From positions 1-20,000 of the forward strand of contig NW_026729190.1 of NCBI RefSeq assembly GCF_030272615.1: DNA of 20,000 nt. Direction: 5' to 3'. This document shows positions 1 through 6,770 of this stretch, in pieces. The position numbers and the translations under genes are program-made. Under the pieces are notes generated by a model that saw only the letters and a program-made list of their open reading frames with translations, did no database searches and was not told the DNA's origin. This DNA is from Cryptomeria japonica (lineage: Eukaryota; Streptophyta; Pinopsida; Cupressales; Cupressaceae). The stretch's first letter is position 1. Every line of letters starts with the position of its first letter.

Positions 1-1992
1 CGGACGCGCTTGGGGCGACTACCAGTGACAACCCCTTATCCCGCGACGCGTCCGATACACAGATAGTTCCAAGGCGGCCGAGGAGCCTCACCGCATAGCA
101 ATCGGGGTGCGAGGCGAGGGATGCGGCGAGAAGGACCCAACGGCTACACGGAAGAGGCTTCGGGGCCGCCTCGGAATGGTCCAAGCATCGGACGCGCTTG
201 GGGCGACTACCAGTGACAACCCCTTATCCCGCGACGCGTCCGATACACAGATAGTTCCAAGGCGGCCGAGGAGCCTCACCGCATAGCAATCGGGGTGCGA
301 GGCGAGGGATGCGGCGAGAAGGACCCAACGGCTAGACGGAAGAGGCTTCGGGTCCGCCTCGGAATGGTCCAAGCATCGGACGCGCTTGGGGCGACTACCA
401 GTGACAACCCCTTATCCCGCGACGCGTCCGATACACAGATAGTTCCAAGGCGGCCGAGGAGCCTCACCGCATAGCAATCGGGGTGCGAGGCGAGGGATGC
501 GGCGAGAAGGACCCAACGGCTAGACGGAAGAGGCTTCGGGTCCGCCTCGGAATGGTCCAAGCATCGGACGCGCTTGGGGCGACTACCAGTGACAACCCCT
601 TATCCCGCGACGCGTCCGATACACAGATAGTTCCAAGGCGGCCGAGGAGCCTCACCGCATAGCAATCGGGGTGCGAGGCGAGGGATGCGGCGAGAAGGAC
701 CCAACGGCTAGACGGAAGAGGCTTCGGGTCCGCCTCGGAATGGTCCAAGCATCGGACGCGCTTGGGGCGACTACCAGTGACAACCCCTTATCCCGCGACG
801 CGTCCGATACACAGATAGTTCCGAGGCGGCCGAGGAGCCTCACCGCATAGCAATCGGGGTGCGAGGCGAAGGATGCGGCGAGAAGGACCCAACGGCTAGA
901 CGGAAGAGGCTTCGGGTCCGCCTCGGAATGGTCCAAGCATCGGACGCGCTTGGGGCGACTACCAGTGACAACCCCTTATCCCGCGACGCGTCCGATACAC
1001 AGATAGTTCCAAGGCGGCCGAGGAGCCTCACCGCATAGCAATCGGGGTGCGAGGCGAGGGATGCGGCGAGAAGGACCCAACGGCTAGACGGAAGAGGCTT
1101 CAGGGCCGCCTCGGAATGGTCCAAGCATCGAACGCGCTTGGGGCGACTACCAGTGACAACCCCTTATCCCGCGACGCGTCCGATACACAGATAGTTCCGA
1201 GGCGGCCGAGGAGCCTCACCGCATAGCAATCGGGGTGCGAGGCGAGGGATGCGGCGAGAAGGACCCAACGGCTAGACGGAAGAGGCTTCAGGGCCGCCTC
1301 GGAATGGTCCAAGCATCGGACGCGCTTGGGGCGACTACCAGTGACAACCCCTTATCCCGCGACGCGTCCGATACACAGATAGTTCCGAGGCGGCCGAGGA
1401 GCCTCACCGCATAGCAATCGGGGTGCGAGGCGAGGGATGCGGCGAGAAGGACCCAACGGCTAGACGGAAGAGGCTTCAGGGCCGCCTCGGAATGGTCCAA
1501 GCATCGGACGCGCTTGGGGCGACTACCAATGACAACCCCTTATCCCGCGACGCGTCCGATACACAGATAGTTCCGAGGCGGCCGAGGAGCCTCACCGCAT
1601 AGCAATCGGGGTGCGAGGCGAGGGATGCGGCGAGAAGGACCCAACGGCTAGACGGAAGAGGCTTCAGGGCCGCCTCGGAATGGTCCAAGCATCGGACGCG
1701 CTTGGGGCGACTACCAGTGACAACCCCTTATCCCGCGACGCGTCCGATACACAGATAGTTCCGAGGCGGCCGAGGAGCCTCACCGCATAGCAATCGGGGT
1801 GCGAGGCGAGGGATGCGGCGAGAAGGACCCAACGGCTAGACGGAAGAGGCTTCAGGGCCGCCTCGGAATGGTCCAAGCATCGGACGCGCTTGGGGCGACT
1901 ACCGTTGCCAACCCCTTATCCCGCGATGCGTCTGATACACAGATAGTTCCGAGGCGGCCGAGGAGCCTCACCGCATAGCAATCGGGTTGCGA
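1..1992. repeat. 188-bp tandem satellite, ten full units plus a partial
   Basis: Direct head-to-tail repeat with a 188-bp period. Units start at 1, 189, 377, 565, 753, 941, 1129, 1317, 1505 and 1693. An eleventh unit from 1881 decays after about 1990. Units differ by only a few substitutions and I see no length change. The array continues off the left edge. Each unit has a 10-bp inverted repeat, ATCGGACGCG against CGCGTCCGAT (187-196 and 235-244 in the second unit). Variants are partly sorted by position: left units mostly read TTCCAAGG and CGGGTCC, right units mostly TTCCGAGG and CAGGGCC. Box order (an ACCCAA..GCTAGA box, GACTACC, then CGCATAGCAATC) is shared with the longer units at 2040-3200. 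If transcription starts at the leftward boxes farther right, this would be external transcribed spacer. That position is inferred; the repeat itself is plain. Confidence 0.95.
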
Positions 1993-2233
1993 GGCAGATT
2001 ATTGGGAAGGGAACCCCCTGGGATGCGGCTCAAGCAGTGCCCAAAGGGACTGGAATGCGGAATCACATCGAGAGACCCAAATGCTATACGAGGGCTCAAA
2101 TCGAATTATCGATTTGGCCACGACATGGACGCATCGGAACGACTACCTTTGCCGAACCACTCGCAATTGCATCCATACCGAAACCAATAGACATTTCCGT
2201 TAGAGCCCTCGCATAGCATTCGGGAATCTCGCA

Positions 2234-2323
2234 TGCCCCTCTAAATCGACCAATGCTGGCGCTCAATGAAAATCCGAGCGCTACCACCGTTCGAGCGCCA
2301 GCATTGGTCGAGTTAGAGGGGCA
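2234..2323. repeat. Long inverted repeat (31-nt arms) beside box P1
   Basis: The arm at 2234-2264 (TGCCCCTCTAAATCG...) is the reverse complement of 2293-2323 with one mismatch, around a 28-nt spacer. It ends 31 bp left of the P1 TATATA core. If P1 initiates leftward transcription, the transcript would fold into a strong hairpin starting about 30 nt from its 5' end. Weaker inverted repeats occupy the same place beside P2 and P3. The function is not known to me; attenuation, processing or protein binding are all possible. Confidence 0.9.
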
Positions 2324-2347
2324 CGGGGGAGAATGCTCCAGTCAACA

Positions 2348-2377
2348 CCTCCCCTATATAAGTTATTTGTCCGATTC
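2348..2377 (-). promoter_or_regulatory. RNA polymerase I-type promoter box P1 (gene-promoter candidate)
   Basis: Read on the - strand this is GAATCGGACAAATAACTTATATAGGGGAGG in outline: TATATA at 2360-2355 followed by GGGGAGG. The plant Pol I initiation consensus is TATATA(A/G)GGGG, with the start at or next to the purine after TATATA, here near 2354. The 30-bp block recurs thirteen times in the window, always in this orientation. P1 is the leftmost copy, nearest the inferred 18S side, so it is the best gene-promoter candidate in the window. A further copy beyond the left edge cannot be excluded. On the + strand the same bases could be read as a Pol II TATA box (TATATAAG), but the rDNA setting favours Pol I. 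Confidence 0.65.
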
Positions 2378-2718
2378 TCGCACAACCGTAGTCTGCCTCG
2401 TCGAATCAAACAACGGTCCCAGATTCCGACTTCCGTTCCGTAGAGACCCAAAAGCTAGATGGAGGCTCGCAAGAAAGAGAGTCGGCGCATAGCAATCGGG
2501 TTTCTCGAACGTTTAGGGACCGAGCTCACTTGCGGATAGGGCAAAATCCGCCAAGCAACCCAAAAGCTAGACGGGGGCTCGAATCGAATCGCCTAGGCGG
2601 CCACAACAACGACGTGTTGGATCGACTACCAGTGCCAAACCATTCAGCAAGACTAGTCTGTGTCGAGGCCGGATAGAGATTCTCAGAGAGCGCCCGCATA
2701 GCATTTAGGAGACCTGCC

Positions 2719-2813
2719 GCGTCCCTCACACTCGACAAATGGTGGTGCACGTTTATAAATCCGAGCGATCCCAACCCTTTCAAGCACCAACATCGGTCGA
2801 GATAGAGGGGCAC
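2719..2813. repeat. Degenerate inverted repeat beside box P2
   Basis: The arms are about 2719-2749 and 2783-2813 and match at roughly two thirds of positions. The best part is GGTGC (2744-2748) with GCACC (2784-2788). It sits the same distance left of the P2 core as the 2234-2323 repeat sits from P1. In P1 the corresponding pair is GGCGC with GCGCC, so one C-G pair has become T-A on both arms. That is a compensatory change. Confidence 0.6.
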
Positions 2814-2837
2814 GGAGGGGGCTGCGTGAGACAACAC

Positions 2838-2867
2838 AGTCCCCTATATAAGTTATTTGTCCGATTC
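2838..2867 (-). promoter_or_regulatory. Pol I-type promoter box P2
   Basis: TATATA core at 2845-2850, reading CTTATATAGGGGACTG on the - strand. It differs from the other copies just after the G run (GGGGACTG instead of GGGGAGG). It lies 490 bp upstream of P1 in the inferred leftward direction and is probably a spacer promoter. The flank GACAAATAA is kept. Confidence 0.55.
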
Positions 2868-3159
2868 TCACACATCCGAAGAATGGTCATCAAATCGGAC
2901 AACAGCCCAAACTTCCGACTTCCGTCCCAGAAAGCCCAAGAGCTATCTAAAACGTTCATGGCCGGAACTCGATCGCGGCTATACCAGTCCGCCAAGCAAC
3001 CCAAAAGCTAGACTGGAGCTCTAGTCGAATCACCTCTGTGGCCATTGCAAGGACGTGTTGGAGCGACTACCATTGCCGAACCATTCCGCAGGTCGAGTCC
3101 ATACCAAGGCCGCATAGAGATTCACGATGAGCTCCTGCATAGCAATCAGGAGACTTGCC

Positions 3160-3254
3160 GTGTCCATCACAATCGATAAATCCTGGTGCAAGATTTTTGC
3201 ATCCGAGCGCTCCAACCAGTCGAGCACCAGCATCAATCGACATAAACGGGCACG
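3160..3254. repeat. Degenerate inverted repeat beside box P3
   Basis: The arms are about 3160-3189 and 3222-3254. The clearest pairs are CTGGTGC (3183-3189) with GCACCAG (3224-3230), and CGTG at the outer left end with CACG at the outer right end. Its position relative to P3 matches the inverted repeats beside P1 and P2. The middle of the stem has decayed. Confidence 0.55.
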
Positions 3255-3278
3255 GGGGGAGGATGCTCGAGAACACTA

Positions 3279-3308
3279 CCTCCCCTATATAAGTTATTTG
3301 TCCGATTC
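3279..3308 (-). promoter_or_regulatory. Pol I-type promoter box P3
   Basis: TATATA core at 3286-3291, followed on the - strand by GGGGAGG. Like P1 and P2 it has the AACTTATATA version upstream; P4-P12 have AGCTTATATA. It is 441 bp from P2 and probably a spacer promoter. Confidence 0.6.
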
Positions 3309-3426
3309 TCAAGCAGCCGAAGTCTGGTCATCGAATCGGGTCAAAGACCACAACTTCCGACTTTACCCACAATGCAAGTCATCGAATCGAACATCGGCCC
3401 CCGAGTCGGACTCCATGCGTATGTCA

Positions 3427-3726
3427 GGTCATCGGACCCAAATTCCGCCTTCCTGCGCATGGCGGGCCATCAATATCAACTCGGTCATCGGACCCAAACT
3501 CCGCCTTTTTGCGTATGGCACGCCTTCAAATCGGTCATCGGACCCAAATTCCGCCTTCCTGTGCATGGCGGGCCATCAACATCAACTCGGTCATCGGACC
3601 CAAATTCCGCCTTTCTGCGCATGGCACGCCATCAACTCGGTCATCGGACCCAAATTCCGCCTTCCTGCGCATGGCAGGTCATCGGACACAAATTCAGACC
3701 TCGCCAATATGCCTACGTATCGAATC
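3427..3726. repeat. Alternating 56/50-bp tandem repeats
   Basis: Units begin with GGTCATCGGACCCAAA at 3427, 3483, 3533, 3589 and 3639, spaced 56, 50, 56 and 50 bp. They therefore form a 106-bp dimer made of two related monomers. The long monomer ends GGGCCATCAA with an extra six bases before ACTC; the short one ends ACGCC. Decayed members follow at 3677 and 3727. The last one lies inside the 311-bp unit, so the 311-bp repeat grew out of this array or captured part of it. Confidence 0.85.
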
Positions 3727-3823
3727 GGTCATCGGACCCAACTTCCGACTTCATCCATACTGTAGGGTCTTTGAGGTTGGCGCGGTGCGCTCAACCCAGG
3801 GAGTCGACCCATCGAAGCATACA

Positions 3824-3853
3824 CCTCCCCTATATAAGCTATTTGTCCGATTC
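3824..3853 (-). promoter_or_regulatory. Pol I-type promoter box P4
   Basis: TATATA core at 3831-3836, followed on the - strand by GGGGAGG. It is in the first 311-bp unit. The partner sequence downstream reads GGGAG rather than GGGGAG, so the start-site hairpin is slightly weaker than in its neighbours. Confidence 0.6.
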
Positions 3854-4134
3854 CCACACCTGTGTAGTTTGCACCTCTGACCAGGACATCGACCCCAACT
3901 TCCGAACTCGACTGCAACGACGGCACCAGCGCCTTGGTGCGCACCTTGCGACGCACAGTCCCAACATTCGCCTTCCTGCACATGGCAGGTCATCGGACCC
4001 AAATTCCGACCTCGCGAGTATGCCTACATATCGAATCGGTCATCGGACCCAACTTCCGACTTCATCCATACCGTAGGGTCTTTGAGGTTGGCGCGGTGCG
4101 CTCAACCCGGGGAGTCGACCCAACGAAGCATACA

Positions 4135-4164
4135 CCTCCCCTATATAAGCTATTTGTCCGATTC
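4135..4164 (-). promoter_or_regulatory. Pol I-type promoter box P5
   Basis: TATATA core at 4142-4147, 311 bp from P4, followed on the - strand by GGGGAGG. CTCCCC at 4136-4141 can pair with GGGGAG at 4109-4114 across a 21-nt loop, so a transcript starting here could fold at its very 5' end. Confidence 0.6.
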
Positions 4165-4445
4165 CCACACCTGTGTAGTTTGCACCTCCGATCAAGACAT
4201 CGACCCCAACTTCCGAACTCGCCTCCAACGACCGAACCAGCGCCTTGGTGCGCACCTTGCAACGCACAGTGCCAACATTCGCCTTCCTGCACGTGGCAGG
4301 TCATCGGACCCAAATTCCGACCTCGCGAGTATGCCTACATATCGAATCGGTCATCGGACCCAACTTCCGACTTCATCCATACCGTAGGGTCTTTGAGGTT
4401 GGCGCGGTGCGCTCAACCCGGGGAGTCGACCCAACGAAGCATACA

Positions 4446-4475
4446 CCTCCCCTATATAAGCTATTTGTCCGATTC
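4446..4475 (-). promoter_or_regulatory. Pol I-type promoter box P6
   Basis: TATATA core at 4453-4458 in the third 311-bp unit, followed on the - strand by GGGGAGG. Same sequence as P5 across the box. Confidence 0.6.
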
Positions 4476-4756
4476 CCACACCTGTGTAGCTTGCACCTCC
4501 GATCAGGACATCGACCCCAACTTCCGAACTCGACTAAAAAGACCGCACCAGCGCCTTGGTGTGCACCTTGCAACGCACAGTGTCAACATTCGCCTTCCTG
4601 CACATGGCAGGTCATCGGACCCAAATTCCGACCTCATGAGCATACCTACTAATCGAATCGGTCATCGGACCCAACTTCCGACTTCATCCATACCGTAGGG
4701 TCTTTGAGGTTGGCGCGGTGCGCTCAACCTGGGGAGTCGACCCATCGAAGCATACA

Positions 4757-4786
4757 CCTCCCCTATATAAGCTATTTGTCCGATTC
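4757..4786 (-). promoter_or_regulatory. Pol I-type promoter box P7
   Basis: TATATA core at 4764-4769 in the partial fourth 311-bp unit. It is the last box before the 52-bp satellite, which separates it from P8 by 897 bp. Confidence 0.6.
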
Positions 4787-4878
4787 CGACACCTGTGTAG
4801 TTTGCACCTCCGCTCAGGACATCGACCCCAACTTCCGAACTCGCCTGCAACGACCGAACCAGCGCCTTGGTGCGCACC

Positions 4879-5529
4879 AAAAGTGCGCACTTTTGGAGGG
4901 CACTTTTCTGCGCTCCAAAGGTGCGCACTTTTGGAGGGCACTTTTTGGAGGGCACTTTTCTGCGCTCCAAAGGTGCGCACTTTTGGAGGGCACTTTTTGG
5001 AGGGCACTTTTCTGCGCTCCAAAGGTGCGCACTTTTGGAGGGCACTTTTTGGAGGGCACTTTTCTGCGCTCCAAAGGTGCGCACTTTTGGAGGGCACTTT
5101 TTGGAGGGCACTTTTCTGCGCTCCAAAGGTGCGCACTTTTGGAGGGCACTTTTTGGAGGGCACTTTTCTGCGCTCCAAAGGTGCGCACTTTTGGAGGGCA
5201 CTTTTTGGAGGGCACTTTTCTGCGCTCCAAAGGTGCGCACTTTTGGAGGGCACTTTTTGGAGGGCACTTTTCTGCGCTCCAAAGGTGCGCACTTTTGGAG
5301 GGCACTTTTTGGAGGGCACTTTTCTGCGCTCCAAAGGTGCGCACTTTTGGAGGGCACTTTTTGGAGGGCACTTTTCTGCGCTCCAAAGGTGCGCACTTTT
5401 GGAGGGCACTTTTTGGAGGGCACTTTTCTGCGCTCCAAAGGTGCGCACTTTTGGAGGGCACTTTTGTGCACTCCAAAGGTGCGCACTTTTGGAGGGCACT
5501 TTTCCTGTGCTCCAAAGGTGCACACCTAG
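4879..5529. repeat. 52-bp tandem satellite, about ten near-identical units
   Basis: CGCTCCAAAG recurs at 4911, 4963, 5015 and then every 52 bp up to 5431, giving ten full units that look identical by eye, with shorter variants on both edges. Each unit contains GTGCGCACTTTTGGAGGGCA, a second TTTTTGGAGGGCAC (a 14-bp internal duplication) and TTTTCTGCGCTCC. GTGCGCAC is self-complementary. The period is not a multiple of 3, yet it is open in several frames on both strands, so the long frames here are artefacts. It interrupts the promoter arrays between P7 and P8 and looks very recently expanded, or uniform because of assembly. Confidence 0.95.
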
Positions 5530-5653
5530 GTGAGCACCTTCGACCACACCTTGTAGCACACCAAACTCTGACTTTCGACTTCATCCGCAATGCAGGGTCT
5601 TTGAGGTTGGCGCAATGCGCACAACCAGGGGAGTCGACCCATCAAACCCAACA

Positions 5654-5683
5654 CCTCCCCTATATAAGCTATTTGTCTGATTC
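5654..5683 (-). promoter_or_regulatory. Pol I-type promoter box P8
   Basis: TATATA core at 5661-5666 in the first 157-bp unit, followed on the - strand by GGGGAGG. The upstream block reads AATCAGACAAATAG, the variant of the 157-bp family. Confidence 0.55.
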
Positions 5684-5811
5684 TCATACATGCGTAGCCT
5701 GCAGGAGCAATTAGGACATCGACCCCAACTTTCGGCTTCTAAACGAAAACAAGGTCTTTGAGGTTGGTGTAATGCGAACAACTAGGGGAGTCAACCCATC
5801 AAACCCAACAC

Positions 5812-5841
5812 CTCCCCTATATAAGCTATTTGTCTGATTCT
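5812..5841 (-). promoter_or_regulatory. Pol I-type promoter box P9
   Basis: TATATA core at 5819-5824. It has the longest start-site inverted repeat of the set: TAGGGGAG at about 5783-5790 against CTCCCCTA ending at 5820. Confidence 0.55.
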
Positions 5842-5967
5842 CATACATGTGTAGTCTACAGGAGCAATTAGGACATCGACCCCAACTTTTGACTTCTTAA
5901 CGAAAACAAGGTCTTTGAGGTTGACGTAATGCGCACAACCAGGGGAGTCGACCCATCAAACCCAACA

Positions 5968-5997
5968 CCTCCCCTATATAAGCTATTTGTCCGATTC
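5968..5997 (-). promoter_or_regulatory. Pol I-type promoter box P10
   Basis: TATATA core at 5975-5980, followed on the - strand by GGGGAGG. It keeps AATCGGACAAATAG upstream, as in the 311-bp family. Confidence 0.55.
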
Positions 5998-6124
5998 TCA
6001 TACATGTGTAGCCTGCAGGAGCCATTAGGACATTGACCCCAACTTTTGACTTCTTAACGAAAACAAGGTCTTTGAGGTTGGCGTAATGCGCACAACCAAG
6101 GGAGTTGACCCATCAAACCCAACA

Positions 6125-6154
6125 CCTCCCCTATATAAGCTATTTGTCTGATTC
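6125..6154 (-). promoter_or_regulatory. Pol I-type promoter box P11
   Basis: TATATA core at 6132-6137, followed on the - strand by GGGGAGG. The downstream partner is AAGGGAG, which shortens the start-site hairpin. Confidence 0.55.
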
Positions 6155-6344
6155 TCATACATGTGTAGCCTGCAACAACGATTAGGACATCCACCCCAAC
6201 TTCTGAATTCGTCTGCGTTGACCGCACCAAAGGTGCACGCCTTGGTGCTCACCAAAATCCGACTTCCGACTTCTTCTGCTATGCGGGGTCTTTGAGGTTG
6301 GCGCAGTGCGCACAACCAGGGGAGTCAACCCACCGAATGCAACA

Positions 6345-6374
6345 CCTCCCCTATATAAGCTATTTGTCTGATTC
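6345..6374 (-). promoter_or_regulatory. Pol I-type promoter box P12
   Basis: TATATA core at 6352-6357, 220 bp from P11 because of an inserted segment. It is followed on the - strand by GGGGAGG. Confidence 0.55.
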
Positions 6375-6501
6375 TCATACATGCGTAGACTGCAGCAATG
6401 ATTAGGACATCCACCCCAACTTTTGACTTCTTAAACAAGACAGGGTCTTTGAAGTTGGTGCAGTGCACACAACCAGGGGAGTCGACCCATCAAACGCAAC
6501 A

Positions 6502-6532
6502 CCTCCCCTATATAAAGCTATTTGTCCGATTC
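6502..6532 (-). promoter_or_regulatory. Pol I-type promoter box P13 (variant)
   Basis: TATATA core at 6509-6514 with one extra A beside it, so the - strand reads AGCTTTATATAGGGGAGG. It is the rightmost box and the farthest from the inferred 18S gene. No further box occurs to its right in the window. Confidence 0.5.
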
Positions 6533-6588
6533 TCATACGTGTAGTCTGCAGCAGCGATTAGGACATCGACCCCAACTTCCGAATTCGT

Positions 6589-6770
6589 TTGCATTGACCG
6601 CACCAAAGGTGCACGCCTTGGTGTGCACCCTGGAGTGCACTTTGGTGCTCACCTCGGTGCACACTTTGGTGTGCACCTCGGTGTGCACCAAAGGTGCGCA
6701 CCTTGGAGCGCACCAAAGGTGTACACTTTGGAGCGCACCACATAGGGTCTTTGAGAGGTTGGCGCAGTGC
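6589..6770. repeat. Short GTGCAC/TTGG minisatellite
   Basis: Degenerate 12-18-bp repeats of the type ACCAAAGGTGCACGCC and TTGGTGTGCACCTC. Many copies are partly self-complementary (GGTGCACC, GGTGTGCACC). This is the transition between the promoter arrays and the G-rich region. The motif resembles the right-half GGTGCGCACCTTGGAGC repeats. No gene is seen. Confidence 0.7.

Larger units (their letters stand above)
1993..3426. repeat. Three diverged promoter-bearing units of about 440-490 bp
   Basis: Three related but diverged units share one layout. On the + strand the order is: a box like ACCCAAAAGCTAGA with GGAGGCTC, then GACTACC, then GCATAGCAATC or GCATAGCATT, then an inverted repeat, then CCCCTATATAAG and TTATTTGTCCGATTC. 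The GACTACC box is at about 2141, 2618 and 3066. The TATATA cores are at 2355, 2845 and 3286, which is 490 and 441 bp apart. The first three boxes also occur in the same order in the 188-bp satellite to the left, so the two families are probably related. An extra partial copy of the GCTAGA and GCATAGCAATC boxes lies at about 2447-2505. No coding sequence is seen here. Confidence 0.75.
3727..4878. repeat. 311-bp tandem repeats, three full units and one partial
   Basis: Units start at 3727, 4038, 4349 and 4660, exactly 311 bp apart. The fourth is interrupted near 4878 by the 52-bp satellite. Each unit holds GGTCATCGGACCCAAC, GGGTCTTTGAGGTTGGCG, one Pol I-type box, GACATCGACCCCAAC, and a short GCGCCTTGGTG segment that foreshadows the GTGCGCAC repeats to the right. 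Units differ by scattered substitutions only. This is a typical layout for duplicated spacer promoters in a ribosomal IGS. Confidence 0.9.
5577..6588. repeat. About 157-bp promoter-bearing tandem repeats, six units
   Basis: Each unit runs GGTCTTTGAGGTTGGCGT, AATGCGCACAACCAGGGGAG, TCGACCCATCAAACCCAACA, a Pol I-type box, GATTCTCATACATG and GACATCGACCCCAACTTTTG. TATATA cores are at 5661, 5819, 5975, 6132, 6352 and 6509, so spacing is 158, 156, 157, 220 and 157. The 220-bp interval holds an extra segment at about 6205-6275 with ACCAAAGGTGCACGCCTTGG. This is the promoter half of the 311-bp unit, amplified separately after diverging. Confidence 0.9.

Noticed and set aside
88-1876. Repeated 70-94-codon frames on the - strand starting MDHSEA
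   Set aside because: They recur every 188 bp and each overlaps the next unit. They follow from the satellite and have no family resemblance.
2348-2377. Pol II TATA promoters on the + strand (TATATAAG)
   Set aside because: No coding sequence or conserved start follows on the + strand. The - strand reading matches the plant Pol I motif including the G run, and thirteen copies suit spacer promoters. It is kept as a testable alternative.
4662-5525. Open frames of 220-336 codons on both strands over the 52-bp satellite, giving CAPLERRKVPSK-like repeats
   Set aside because: 52 is not a multiple of 3, so all frames cycle through the same motifs. Openness on both strands reflects only the lack of stops in the unit.
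3427-6588. CRISPR-like direct repeats
   Set aside because: The repeats are contiguous tandem units without unique spacers, and the setting is plant rDNA.
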